A stretch of 64,000 bases of DNA from Exiguobacterium sp. AM39-5BH (GTDB taxonomy: Bacteria > Bacillota > Bacilli > Exiguobacteriales > Exiguobacteriaceae), in the NCBI RefSeq assembly GCF_003467445.1, contig NZ_QSGS01000002.1, forward strand, positions 62,001-126,000, given 5' to 3'. Made by a program: the position numbers and the translations under genes. Of this stretch, positions 56,332 to 64,000 are shown piece after piece. Numbering within the stretch: the stretch's first letter is position 1; every line of letters begins with the position of its first letter. Below the pieces are notes generated by a model. The model was not told the origin of the DNA. It ran no database searches and saw nothing but the letters and a program-made list of their open reading frames with translations.

Positions 56332-57207
56332 ATGACGGTACAATTACCGATTCGGTTTCGCAATATATTTTTTATTTTAATTGGTTCCTTAATTTTCGCG
56401 TTCGGCGTCTATCATTTCAACGTCCAGAACAATTTGGCGGAAGGCGGATTCACGGGAATCACTTTGATTCTGCGCGGTTTGTTCGACTGGTCGCCATCGA
56501 TCACGAACTTGGCGCTCAATATCCCGCTCTTTTTCGTCAGCTATAAGCTGCTCGGACGGACGACGTTCATCTACACACTCATCGGCACGTTCAGTTTCTC
56601 GCTCTGGTACGCCCTCATCGCCAAATACTCCAACCTGATCATCGATTTGACGGACGATATGGTGCTCGCGAGTCTATTTGCCGGTCTCTTCATCGGGGTC
56701 GGCCTCGGCATCATCTTCAATAACGGCGGGACGACGGGAGGCGTCGATATCATCGCCCGGCTCGTCCAGCGCTACGTCGGTTGGTCGATCGGCAAGACGT
56801 TTCTCGTGTTCGACTTTTTCGTCATCGTCCTCAGTTTGACGTATCTCGATATCCGCGAGGCGATGTACACGCTCCTCGCCGTCTATATCGGTGCCCGCGT
56901 GATCGACTCGATGCAAGAAGGGACATATGCCGGTAAGGCCGCCATGATTATCAGCGACCACCGGACGGCCATCGCGGATGGGATTCACGCCACGATGAAC
57001 CGCGGGACGACCCGTCTCCTCGCCAAGGGAGGCTATTCGAATAAAGAGCTCGAGGTGCTGTACGTCGTCGTCGGGCGCAACGAAGTTAACCGGTTGAAGA
57101 CGATCGTCAAACAGATCGACCCGCACGCCTTCGTCACGTTCCACCACGTCTATGAGGTCGGCGGTGAAGGGTTCACGTTCGATGAGAACCGTGTGCCGCT
57201 GAAATAA
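56332..57207 (+). CDS. ypjC: YitT family membrane protein (YpjC-like, DUF2179 tail)
   Basis: A 291-residue protein. About six membrane segments (FFILIGSLIFAFGVYHF; LALNIPLFFVSYKLL; LFAGLFIGVGLGIIFNNGGTTGG; FDFFVIVLSLTYL) are followed by the soluble DUF2179 domain with MIISDHRTAIADGIHATMNRGTTRL and TIVKQIDPHAFVTF. The function is unknown. ATG 56332 has GGAGG at 8 bases; the GTG at 56323 lies in that site. B. subtilis ypjC lies nearby in the same block, but here the gene is on the opposite strand and mgsA, dapB and ypjB are absent. Confidence 0.82.
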   Translation: MTVQLPIRFRNIFFILIGSLIFAFGVYHFNVQNNLAEGGFTGITLILRGLFDWSPSITNLALNIPLFFVSYKLLGRTTFIYTLIGTFSFSLWYALIAKYSNLIIDLTDDMVLASLFAGLFIGVGLGIIFNNGGTTGGVDIIARLVQRYVGWSIGKTFLVFDFFVIVLSLTYLDIREAMYTLLAVYIGARVIDSMQEGTYAGKAAMIISDHRTAIADGIHATMNRGTTRLLAKGGYSNKELEVLYVVVGRNEVNRLKTIVKQIDPHAFVTFHHVYEVGGEGFTFDENRVPLK

Positions 57208-57218
57208 GTCAGGTCAAA

Positions 57219-57247
57219 CAACACCCCGTTCGGATGAACGGGGCGTT
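57219..57247. terminator. Bidirectional terminator
   Basis: CCCCGTTC-GGAT-GAACGGGG with T-rich flanks on the plus strand, between the converging YitT-family and Gre-factor genes. Confidence 0.75.
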
Positions 57248-57250
57248 TCG

Positions 57251-57715
57251 TTATGGCTCAATCCGGACAATCTCGAAGTCGAGTCGGCCGCCCGGTGACT
57301 CAATCGATACGGCTTGCCCGATGACGCCGCCCATTAGCCCGCTGCCGAGCGGGGATGAGACAGAAATCGTCCCTTCCGCCAAGTCGGCCTCGAGCTCACC
57401 GACAAGACGATACGTCTCATCATTCCCGTCCGGTAATTCACGAATGACGACACGGCTCCCGAAGGCGACGACGTCGGGTCGACCCGCGTCAATGATGACG
57501 GCATCGGCGAGCAGACGCTCCAGTTCGATAATTTTGGTTTCAATCCGCTCTTGTTCCCGGACCGCCTCCACATATGTCACGTCTTCACGAAAATCACAAA
57601 ACTTCCGTGCCGTTTTGACACGTTCGATCGCCTCGCGTCGGCTGTCACCGCGCAACGTCTCGAGCTGTTCTTGTAAGCGGATGTGCCCCGTTTTCGTCAA
57701 CTGTGGTTGATGCAT
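57251..57715 (-). CDS. GreA/GreB family transcription factor paralogue
   Basis: A 154-residue protein with the Gre layout: an N-terminal coiled coil (HIRLQEQLETLRGDSRREAIERVKTARK) and a C-terminal FKBP-like domain (VVAFGSRVVIREL; SPLGSGLMGGVIGQAVSIESPGG). The tip reads CDFREDVTYVEAV; the Asp and Glu that stimulate RNA cleavage in GreA (GDLSENAEY) are kept. The sequence is divergent from housekeeping GreA, so it may be a second Gre-like factor. ATG 57715 has AAAGGAG upstream. Confidence 0.82.
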   Translation of the reverse strand: MHQPQLTKTGHIRLQEQLETLRGDSRREAIERVKTARKFCDFREDVTYVEAVREQERIETKIIELERLLADAVIIDAGRPDVVAFGSRVVIRELPDGNDETYRLVGELEADLAEGTISVSSPLGSGLMGGVIGQAVSIESPGGRLDFEIVRIEP

Positions 57716-57742
57716 CGGTTGCTCCTTTCGAAAGCGAAATGT

Positions 57743-57769
57743 AAAAAATCCCGTCACGTGGACGGGACT
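57743..57769 (-). terminator. Terminator after the YugP-like peptidase gene
   Basis: AGTCCCGTC-CACGT-GACGGGA followed by TTTTTT on the minus strand, immediately past the stop at 57777. Confidence 0.78.
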
Positions 57770-57776
57770 CATGATT

Positions 57777-58472
57777 CTACTCATCACGTGGCATGAAGAC
57801 GATGAGCGCCAAACGGATCAGTTCGGCGACAGCGACGAGTGTGGCTGCCACATACGTCCACGCTGCCGCATTGAGCACTTTGCGTGCGCCCGACTCTTCC
57901 GTAGCCGTGACGATGCCGTGGCTCGTCAATTCAGCCATGGCCCGTTTCGAGGCGTCGAATTCGACTGGTAACGTGACGAGTTGGAACACGACCGCCCCGA
58001 GCATCATGATGACACCGAGTTGGGCGAGGCCCATCGCGCCGAGCAAGAATCCACCTAAGAGAAGTGGGAACGACAAGTTCGACGTGATGTTCACGACCGG
58101 GACGAGACGATGACGGACTCGCATCATCTTATAGTCGGTCGCATCTTGAATCACGTGGCCGATCTCGTGGGCCGCAATCGCAGCCGATGAGATCGTCGAA
58201 CCTTGATACACTTCGCGCGACAGACGGACGACTTTGTTGACCGGGTCGTAATGGTCGCTCATCAAGCCATCGACCATCTCGATCCGAACGTTATGGACAC
58301 CGTTTTGTTTCATGATGAAGTCAGCGACTTGAGCTCCTGTGACGCCGCTTTGAATCGGTTGTTGGAGAAACTTTTTGTACGTACTTTTCACTCGCATCTG
58401 AGCCCATAGCGGGATAAGCATAATCAGTGCAAGATAGAAAATGTAGCCTCCTAATGACATGTTCTCAATCAC
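57777..58472 (-). CDS. Neutral zinc metallopeptidase, YugP type
   Basis: A 231-residue membrane protein. SSAAIAAHEIGHVIQDATDY holds the zinc-binding HExxH (HEIGH). Membrane segments are at the N terminus (YIFYLALIMLIPLWAQ) and in the C-terminal half (LPLLLGGFLLGAMGLAQLGV; WTYVAATLVAVAELIRLALIV). The third zinc ligand is not obvious. The substrate is unknown. B. subtilis YugP is the closest named relative. Confidence 0.85.
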   Translation of the reverse strand: MIENMSLGGYIFYLALIMLIPLWAQMRVKSTYKKFLQQPIQSGVTGAQVADFIMKQNGVHNVRIEMVDGLMSDHYDPVNKVVRLSREVYQGSTISSAAIAAHEIGHVIQDATDYKMMRVRHRLVPVVNITSNLSFPLLLGGFLLGAMGLAQLGVIMMLGAVVFQLVTLPVEFDASKRAMAELTSHGIVTATEESGARKVLNAAAWTYVAATLVAVAELIRLALIVFMPRDE

Positions 58473-58498
58473 CTCTGCGTATATTTGATAATCTGATT

Positions 58499-59113
58499 TT
58501 ACAATCTTATGAACTTATTATCAAGCGAAGTGCGCAGGACAAGATGGTATCCCATAAAAAAACATATTCCGGTCAACCAGAACGACCCGTAACCGATCCA
58601 GGCAATCTGCTCGGCGAGTGACGGATAGCGCGGCCACTGCCCGAGCACGTAGTCGACGACGTCGTTATGGATGACCCAGACGAGCGTCAAGAAGAACGAA
58701 CGGACCGTCCAGCTCATGAACGGCGCGTATAACAGTGCCTGCATTGCCATCCCCCCATGGGACACCATGAGCATGACGGCCATGAGTATGGTGAACGTCG
58801 CCGTATCCGGACCGAGTTCCCGCAAAAACAAGATGTTCATGATGACGGCCCACACCCCGTATTTAATGAGCGTCACAAAGGCGAGCGTCTCCATGAGGGG
58901 CGACTTTTTCCCGGCAATCCACAAGCCGAGCACAATCGTGAAGAAGAGTGAGGCCGTGGGACTGTCCGGCACGAACGGCCAATAGATGAATGGTGTGTCT
59001 TGAAGCTGGGGCTCATACCAGACGTATCCGTAAATCGTGCCAAGAAGGTTGATGATGAACAGGGAAACTAAGATAATCCGATGCATGAGAAGCGGGCGTA
59101 ACATATGTATCAT
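58499..59113 (-). CDS. ypjA: YpjA, DUF1405 membrane protein
   Basis: A 204-residue protein with six or seven membrane segments and conserved ISQW-type features: YGYVWYEPQL, FVPDSPTASLFF, IKYGVWAVIMN and HGGMAMQAL. The function is unknown. The place upstream of the qcr operon on the same strand matches ypjA. It starts with ATG 59113, which has a AGAGAAAAAGGA site. Confidence 0.85.
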   Translation of the reverse strand: MIHMLRPLLMHRIILVSLFIINLLGTIYGYVWYEPQLQDTPFIYWPFVPDSPTASLFFTIVLGLWIAGKKSPLMETLAFVTLIKYGVWAVIMNILFLRELGPDTATFTILMAVMLMVSHGGMAMQALLYAPFMSWTVRSFFLTLVWVIHNDVVDYVLGQWPRYPSLAEQIAWIGYGSFWLTGICFFMGYHLVLRTSLDNKFIRL

Positions 59114-59166
59114 TCGATTATTCCATCCTTTTTCTCTCTATTGTAGCGCAACGTAGGCGAAGTAAA

Positions 59167-59202
59167 AAGAAGTGTGACCCGTCTAACGGGCCACACTTCT
59201 TG
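59167..59202 (-). terminator. qcrABC terminator
   Basis: AAGAAGTGTG and CACACTTCTT, with CCGT/ACGG inside, form a long stem followed by TTTT on the minus strand. Confidence 0.82.
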
Positions 59203-59212
59203 AACCAATGGA

Positions 59213-60007
59213 TTATTGGTTATTTTCGCCACCTTCACCGTATGACGCGATGAATTCGGACATAGCTTTGAGGTCCTCATCCGAACCGTCCCACTGGCCG
59301 GGTGGCATCGTGCCAATACCGTTCACTGCGATGTCCGCGATTTCTTCGGCTGTGTACTTTGTCCCGACGAGTGCTGGAGCAGCTGCTCCCCCTTCAAGGT
59401 TTTGACCGTGACAGTTCACACAAGACTGAGCCGAGTAAATCTCGTAGCCCGGTGCGGCTGTATCAATTTCAGGCCCTTCGCCCGGTACTTCCAAAATTCC
59501 TTGCTCATGAACTTGATCCCAATGTGTCGTTTGGACTGACTCCCATGTCAAGTACATAATCGACAATATACCAAGTAACATGAAACTAATCGCAACCGGA
59601 CGTTTTGCCGGACGGCGTTCGAGTCCTTGGTCAAGCCAAGGTGCGATCAAGAGCGCCGTGAAGGCAAGCCCTGGCACGATAACCGTTCCAAGCAAGATCC
59701 AGTCCCCTGCTGCGAATTGATATTTGAGCAATTGATACAAGAACAAGAAATACCAGTCCGGAAGCGGAATGTATGACGTGTTCGTTGGATCGGCGATATT
59801 CTGGAGCGGTGGTGCCTCGACAATCGTCAAAGCGATGAATCCGATCAAGAAGACCGAACCGACCATCCACTCTTTTAACAAGAAGTTCGGCCAGAACGCT
59901 TCGGTGCGCCCTGGATACTCTGAGTAGTCTTTTGCAATATTTTGTTTCCGATTCGAGATTCCTACTCGAGAGTCGGTTACAAATTTCATCCCTTTACCGC
60001 GATGCAT
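59213..60007 (-). CDS. qcrC: Menaquinol:cytochrome c reductase, subunit IV/cytochrome c fusion QcrC
   Basis: A 264-residue subunit with an N-terminal subunit IV-like part of three membrane segments (VGSVFLIGFIALTIVEAP; LLGTVIVPGLAFTALLIAPW; VAISFMLLGILSIMYLTW) fused to a C-terminal cytochrome c domain. Heme c attaches to SAQSCVNCHGQNLEGGA (CxxCH), and PPGQWDGSDEDLKAMSEF gives the axial Met region. It passes electrons from the Rieske protein/QcrB to cytochrome oxidase. Confidence 0.94.
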   Translation of the reverse strand: MHRGKGMKFVTDSRVGISNRKQNIAKDYSEYPGRTEAFWPNFLLKEWMVGSVFLIGFIALTIVEAPPLQNIADPTNTSYIPLPDWYFLFLYQLLKYQFAAGDWILLGTVIVPGLAFTALLIAPWLDQGLERRPAKRPVAISFMLLGILSIMYLTWESVQTTHWDQVHEQGILEVPGEGPEIDTAAPGYEIYSAQSCVNCHGQNLEGGAAAPALVGTKYTAEEIADIAVNGIGTMPPGQWDGSDEDLKAMSEFIASYGEGGENNQ

Positions 60008-60040
60008 ATCGTTTCTCCTCCTTTTTGTCTTCGAATCGGC

Positions 60041-60712
60041 TTATAGCGGTCCAGATACCCCTTGTTTACGAATCATCAAGAAGTGGGCTCCGAGGAGTCC
60101 GAACAAGGCCGCCGGTAAGAAGAAGACGTGAATGGCGAAGAAGTTCGTGAGCGTCCGTGCGCCGACGATCTCACCACCGGCGAGAAGCGTTTTGGCGATA
60201 CCACCAATGACCGGGACACTTTCGGCAATTTGAAGCGTAACTTTCGTAGCGAACAACGCTTTCATATCCCAAGGCAACAAGTAACCTGTAAGACCGAGCG
60301 CCAAGACGACGAAGAACAAGAGTACTCCGACGACCCAGTTGAGTTCGCGTGGTTTCTTATACGACCCGGTAAAGAATACGCGGAGCGTATGTAAGAACAA
60401 CATGACGATGGCGACTGATGCGCCCCAATGGTGCATCCCACGAACGATTTGTCCATGTGCGATCTCGTTTTGAAGATAGTACACAGACGCGTGCGCGTTG
60501 ATGATGTCTGGTACGTAGTACATCGTCAAGAACATCCCCGACAGAATTTGAATCACGATCGTGAAGAACGTCAGACCGCCGAAGCAATAAACAAATGCTG
60601 AAAAGTGATGGGCAGGGTTGACGTGTTCTGGAACTTCATGGTCAGCGATGTCGCGCCATAATGGCGTGATGTCGACGCGTTCATCGACCCAATCATAAAT
60701 TTTTTGTAACAT
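60041..60712 (-). CDS. qcrB: Menaquinol:cytochrome c reductase cytochrome b subunit QcrB
   Basis: A 223-residue cytochrome b6-type subunit with four membrane helices and paired histidines for two b hemes (HHWGASVAIVMLFLHTLRV; FFAIHVFFLPA). Cys43 in FVYCFGGLTFF corresponds to the residue that covalently binds an extra heme c in the Bacillus enzyme. The PxWY quinone motif area is replaced by the b6f-like short form (subunit IV is in QcrC). It lies between qcrA and qcrC. Confidence 0.95.
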   Translation of the reverse strand: MLQKIYDWVDERVDITPLWRDIADHEVPEHVNPAHHFSAFVYCFGGLTFFTIVIQILSGMFLTMYYVPDIINAHASVYYLQNEIAHGQIVRGMHHWGASVAIVMLFLHTLRVFFTGSYKKPRELNWVVGVLLFFVVLALGLTGYLLPWDMKALFATKVTLQIAESVPVIGGIAKTLLAGGEIVGARTLTNFFAIHVFFLPAALFGLLGAHFLMIRKQGVSGPL

Positions 60713-60727
60713 CGACTATTCCCCCTC

Positions 60728-61231
60728 TCACAATTGTGCGACTGGACTGCCCAAGTATAGGAAGCCGTCTTTTTCTTCTTTTTCATAGCGCGCAAGCGGA
60801 GCAGTTGGAGGCGTACCAGGAATGTTCGTTCCATCTTTCTCATAACGACCGAAGTGACACGGACAGAAGAATTCTGTCGGTCGAGTCGGGTCTCCACCAT
60901 ATCCTACTTGGCAACCAAGGTGCGTACAAATCGGAGACAAGGCGATGATTTCGCCACTCTCATCTTTGAATACCCATGCTGAAAGTGTTTCTTCAAATTC
61001 ATACCAAGCATCTTGCGTTTGTTTTTTAAAGTCGACACGTTGCGGCTCAGTCGTGATGTCATCGAGACTGATGACTTTTACTTTATCGCCCGCACCCGAT
61101 TTTTTTAAGACCGGATCGATCGCAAAGTTGACCATCGGACTGATCAATGTTGCCGCCATAAAGCCACCTACACCAGTCAACGTATACGTTAAGAACTGAC
61201 GGCGTGTGACTTTTGACCCATTTTGAGCCAT
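60728..61231 (-). CDS. qcrA: Rieske iron-sulfur protein QcrA
   Basis: A 167-residue membrane-anchored protein. KVTRRQFLTYTLTGVGGFMA is a twin-arginine-like RR signal anchor. The [2Fe-2S] motifs are CTHLGCQVGYGG and CPCHFGRYEKDG, with the usual Pro loop (PGTPPTAPLARY). It transfers electrons from menaquinol to QcrC. It is the first gene of the qcrABC operon, with a GGGGGG-rich ribosome-binding site and a candidate promoter upstream. Confidence 0.95.
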   Translation of the reverse strand: MAQNGSKVTRRQFLTYTLTGVGGFMAATLISPMVNFAIDPVLKKSGAGDKVKVISLDDITTEPQRVDFKKQTQDAWYEFEETLSAWVFKDESGEIIALSPICTHLGCQVGYGGDPTRPTEFFCPCHFGRYEKDGTNIPGTPPTAPLARYEKEEKDGFLYLGSPVAQL

Positions 61232-61309
61232 TTCGTTCCCCCCTCATTCGTGTGCATAACCCCATAATTCTTTATGCATTCTTCACAAAAATTTCTCACT
61301 CAACAAAAT

Positions 61310-61336
61310 AGTATATCAATAAAACCTCCACGTCAA
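61310..61336 (-). promoter_or_regulatory. Candidate qcrABC promoter
   Basis: TTGACG and an extended -10 element TGATATACT (TGnTATACT) spaced by 15 bases on the minus strand, about 80 bases before qcrA and just after the ypiF stop. Confidence 0.45.
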
Positions 61337-61341
61337 CCGCT

Positions 61342-61782
61342 TCATGTCGCCATCCAACGGCTCGAAAGCTCGGTAATGACTTGTGTCACAAAATTTTGAA
61401 CCATCGTATGCGACTGTTCGCCAGACATGCCTTTTAAAGCAAGCGGTGGAACAAAAATAATCGGCAGTTCAAAGTCTTTGAAACGCAAATCCGAGGAGAT
61501 GAATAACACGTGAGAGAACCCCGATGCCGTCGCCTGCTCACGAATCTTCTTGGCAAGCGCAAGGCCCGCATCCACGTCGACATAACTGGCGCTCGGACTG
61601 AGCATCGTCCGTCCGGATAGCTGGCGTTCGGTCTCGAGTGCCACCGCTTGAATGACTTCGTTCCCTTCTGCTTTACGCACCATTTCCTCATCAAACGCTA
61701 GTTCGACGAGTGGGACGACGAGCGTGTCGACGTATTGGCGTTCCGTCAGCGACTTCATCGCGTCTATGCCATCGAACCTCAT
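61342..61782 (-). CDS. ypiF: YpiF, DUF2487 family protein
   Basis: A 146-residue protein; the conserved parts are MKSLTERQYVDTLVVPLVEL, FSHVLFISSDLRF and ELPIIFVPPLALKGM. The function is unknown. In B. subtilis ypiF is the gene just upstream of qcrA, exactly as here, and the linkage with the bc complex may be functional. The mutual distance to qcrA is 110 bases. Confidence 0.82.
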   Translation of the reverse strand: MRFDGIDAMKSLTERQYVDTLVVPLVELAFDEEMVRKAEGNEVIQAVALETERQLSGRTMLSPSASYVDVDAGLALAKKIREQATASGFSHVLFISSDLRFKDFELPIIFVPPLALKGMSGEQSHTMVQNFVTQVITELSSRWMAT

Positions 61783-61908
61783 CTTCCTCCTCCTCTCCTC
61801 ATGACATACATCATCATTTTCATTGTAGCGTACCTACAAACGTTCCCTGTGCGAAACTTATGAACGAAATGTGAAATTATTGTGTATTTCTACGTCATTA
61901 ATATACCA

Positions 61909-61946
61909 AAAAACAAGCGCATCCCATAACGGAAGCGCTTGTTTTT
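61909..61946 (-). terminator. ypiA-ypiB terminator
   Basis: AAACAAGCGC and GCGCTTGTTT form the stem, followed by TTTTTTGG on the minus strand, directly past the ypiB stop. Confidence 0.82.
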
Positions 61947-61947
61947 A

Positions 61948-62481
61948 CTAAAATAATTTTGAGGCTCGTACTTGATGCAGCTGACTTGTCAAGTTACGGA
62001 ATAGTTTCTCATCGCGCCGGTCGAGCGCCTTATCGATTTCGATGAGCAATCGTTCTTCCTCGAATTGGGCGACCGAGGCGCGGATGACGGTCTGGGCGGA
62101 CGTCGTTACTTCGTCTTTGATTTCGGCCACGGGTTCGAACGGGTTCAGTTCAACGATGTCAATCCACATCTCATCGATCATCATGCCTTGAAAGTTCAAT
62201 TCCACGTAGATGGCCCCATCGTGGAGCCTGATGTCGTGATAGGCCTTCTCGGGATTGACCGTGATGAGGTCACCCCGGCGGTAACGGAACGGTTCCCCGT
62301 CAAATCCATATGCCGTCATAATCAGGCTACGCGGTGAGACCGACGCGTTCGTGACGAAATGAACGTTCCCGAGTTTTTCTGGATGTCTTAGCCAGTAGTC
62401 GATAATCCACTTGGCTTCTCGTTTGCGAAGCGTATGATGAGCGAGGAATCGCTTTAAGAATTTTTTTTTCCGCTCGACCAT
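61948..62481 (-). CDS. ypiB: YpiB, UPF0302 family protein
   Basis: A 177-residue protein of UPF0302. FLAHHTLRKREAKWIIDYW and the C-terminal VAQFEEERLLIEIDKALDRRD (YpiB C-terminal IDEAL-like segment) are diagnostic. The C-terminal IDEAL motif is a short helix that can bind other proteins. The function is not established. It follows ypiA by 24 bases. Confidence 0.87.
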   Translation of the reverse strand: MVERKKKFLKRFLAHHTLRKREAKWIIDYWLRHPEKLGNVHFVTNASVSPRSLIMTAYGFDGEPFRYRRGDLITVNPEKAYHDIRLHDGAIYVELNFQGMMIDEMWIDIVELNPFEPVAEIKDEVTTSAQTVIRASVAQFEEERLLIEIDKALDRRDEKLFRNLTSQLHQVRASKLF

Positions 62482-62505
62482 ATGACCCCATCTCCTTTGT
62501 ATCGT

Positions 62506-63783
62506 TTAATTGTGGTCCATCAATCGTTCGAGCCGCTCCTCGAGAGCTTGGCGGTCTTCGACGTCGACAATGAGCGCAAGCGTTTGCTCGAGCACTCGTT
62601 GCGCTTGATCACGATGTCCTTCTTCTATCAACAGTGTAGCCCATTCGATGGCAAATGACACGTCCTCTTTATAAACTTGCTCAATTGATCCATATAACGT
62701 GACAGCCAAATCAAAATCTTCAAGTTCATAGGCGGCTTTTGCCTTATACCAGGTCATGAGCGGCGATGTGGAATGCTCTTCGAGCGCATCAATCGTCTCG
62801 AGCACGGCCTCCATGTCCCCTGATTCGAATAAGACCGATAAGAGCAGTTCCGTCGCCTGAAGCGACTCCGGGTTCAACGCAAGCGCTTCACGCAGTTCCA
62901 CGACCGCCTCGTCCGTCCGAGCTTGCTTTAAGAGCAGCTTCGCTTTCACCGTACGCAACTCGTCGTTATAGTCGTCACGGTCGATTCCTTGACCGATCAC
63001 TTCGAGCGCCTCATCGAACCGACCGAGCTCGGCGAGCGCTTCCGTATAAGGCAGATAAAGCGATGTGAAATCAGGGTCCATCGAACGAAGCGACTCGAAC
63101 TGTTTGACGGCGATTTCGTCACGACCGATCCGATGTGCTGTCATGGCATGACCGAATACAGTGTTCAAGTTGCGGTCTACCGCTTTCTCATACTTATCGA
63201 GCGCTTCTTCGAACGACCCGACCATCGTGAGCGCCTCAGCATAATCGGCTTGATAGTCGAGTTCTTCCGGCAAGCTTAAGTGCGGCAAGCGCGCATAGAG
63301 CGGGACAGCCTGTTCGAACGACCCGATCGAGGCATATAACTCGGCAAGCCCATAAATAAGGAGCGGTTCGTCGGGGTTTGTCTCGAGCGCCTCCATCAAT
63401 TTTTTGACGGCGACCTCATCTAAACCTTGCGACTGATATAAATCGGCGAGGAGGACGAGGCTACGCATATGTGCTTCCTTGTCTGTCGCATCGATTTTCT
63501 CGAGGACGGCAATCGCCTCTTCTTCACGGTCACTGTCCAAGTAGGCCTCGGCGAGCGATAAGGCGACGTGCGGATTGCCCGCATAATCGACATATAACGC
63601 GGCAAGCAACTTGACAGCCCGATCGGCGAGGCCGAGTTCGAGGTAGAGGTCAGCAATGGCCAGACGGTCCTCGTCCGAGCCCTCCTTCTCGAGCGATTCG
63701 AGATGCATGAGGGCATGCTCCGTCTCGCCCTTTTCGAGCATTTGAATGATATGGTTTAATTCTGTTTCGTCTAACATCGTCAT
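62506..63783 (-). CDS. ypiA: YpiA, tetratricopeptide-repeat protein
   Basis: A 425-residue protein of about ten TPR-like helical repeats (e.g. LYLELGLADRAVKLLAAL; LLIYGLAELYASIGSFEQAV; YLPYTEALAELGRFDEALEV). It is a scaffold-type protein with no enzymatic motif. In B. subtilis it lies between aroE and ypiB, as here. ATG 63783 has AGGAGG at 4 bases; ATG 63777 is an equally possible start. Confidence 0.88.
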   Translation of the reverse strand: MTMLDETELNHIIQMLEKGETEHALMHLESLEKEGSDEDRLAIADLYLELGLADRAVKLLAALYVDYAGNPHVALSLAEAYLDSDREEEAIAVLEKIDATDKEAHMRSLVLLADLYQSQGLDEVAVKKLMEALETNPDEPLLIYGLAELYASIGSFEQAVPLYARLPHLSLPEELDYQADYAEALTMVGSFEEALDKYEKAVDRNLNTVFGHAMTAHRIGRDEIAVKQFESLRSMDPDFTSLYLPYTEALAELGRFDEALEVIGQGIDRDDYNDELRTVKAKLLLKQARTDEAVVELREALALNPESLQATELLLSVLFESGDMEAVLETIDALEEHSTSPLMTWYKAKAAYELEDFDLAVTLYGSIEQVYKEDVSFAIEWATLLIEEGHRDQAQRVLEQTLALIVDVEDRQALEERLERLMDHN

Positions 63784-63813
63784 TATTCCTCCTACCGGAT
63801 ACTCATATTGACG

Positions 63814-64000
63814 TTATTCTATCTCACGGTCGAGGCGTTGTAAATCGTCACGGAATCTCGGATAACTGACGTCAGCCGCCTCGACGTGTTCGATCATTAC
63901 GCGATCCGTCGTCAATAAGTCCGCGATTTGTAACATCATTGCTAAACGGTGATCGCCATGTGAAGAGACATGTCCCCCATGCAAACGGCTCGGGTATACG
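63814..64000 (-). CDS. aroA: 3-Phosphoshikimate 1-carboxyvinyltransferase (EPSP synthase), C-terminal fragment
   Basis: The last about 61 codons, GHVSSHGDHRLAMMLQIADL and ADVSYPRFRDDLQRLD, are the C terminus of EPSP synthase; SHGDHR is the conserved active-site block and SYPxF the closing motif. It makes EPSP from shikimate 3-phosphate and phosphoenolpyruvate in aromatic amino acid synthesis. B. subtilis names this gene aroE. The rest lies beyond the window. Confidence 0.92.
   Translation of the reverse strand, partial: VYPSRLHGGHVSSHGDHRLAMMLQIADLLTTDRVMIEHVEAADVSYPRFRDDLQRLDREIE

Overview
The window looks like chromosomal DNA from a low-GC Gram-positive bacterium of the order Bacillales, most likely Exiguobacterium or a close relative. 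This assignment rests on gene order and families, not on a database search. The right half follows the Bacillus subtilis order gpsB-ypsA-mrfB(yprB)-mrfA(yprA)-ponA-recU-nth-dnaD-asnS-aspB-ypmB-ypmA-dinG-panDCB-birA-cca-bshA-bshB1-ypjC-ypjA-qcrCBA-ypiF-ypiB-ypiA-aroA, almost all on the minus strand. Bacillithiol genes (bshA, bshB1), a menaquinol:cytochrome c reductase with the Firmicutes layout, and the RicA/YmcA-mutS linkage agree. No sporulation gene (cotE, cotD) sits at the places where B. subtilis has one, which suggests a non-sporeformer.

Layout. 0-5.2 kb: start of mutL, mutS, ricA, an acetyltransferase and a carotenoid-desaturase-like oxidoreductase. 5.3-10.8 kb: an accessory stretch, mostly on the plus strand, with a secreted protein, a P-loop kinase coupled to a nucleotidyltransferase, a kinase remnant, a solute-binding lipoprotein coupled to a second HisC-like aminotransferase, a sugar acetyltransferase and a conserved protein of unknown function. 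10.8-18.7 kb: a complete, heavily overlapping histidine operon hisZGDCBHAFIE, with hisJ transcribed divergently from a shared promoter region. 18.8-27.5 kb: a dCMP deaminase, xpaC-telA, a sodium symporter, an osmoprotectant ABC transporter coupled to a lipid kinase, and a 3D-domain wall protein below putative WalR boxes. 27.7-33.2 kb: small membrane proteins, a CoA-type Nudix hydrolase and a flavin monooxygenase. 33.2-64 kb: the conserved DNA repair, cell-wall, pantothenate, bacillithiol and bc-complex block, interrupted by a DUF3800 gene at 41.7 kb.

The most striking general feature is a set of single-base deletions that split conserved genes: mutS, hisD, telA, a lipid kinase, a DUF2157 membrane protein, mrfB, mrfA, ponA (twice) and panB. 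In each case adding one base restores a full-length family member. The most economical explanation is residual error in a draft assembly rather than real gene decay, but a mutS lesion in the same set leaves a mutator as an alternative. One further gene, the kinase at 7.1 kb, is a true internal-deletion remnant.

Regulatory structure is visible at several places. These include back-to-back his promoters sharing one -10 region, a structured leader with an intrinsic terminator before panB, a perfect cre-like palindrome at 19.4 kb, and two WalR-type boxes inside a terminator at 27.7 kb. I found no rRNA, tRNA, CRISPR array, insertion sequence or prophage. I did not identify a convincing new multi-gene system; the best leads are the orphan binding protein/aminotransferase pair and the panB leader.
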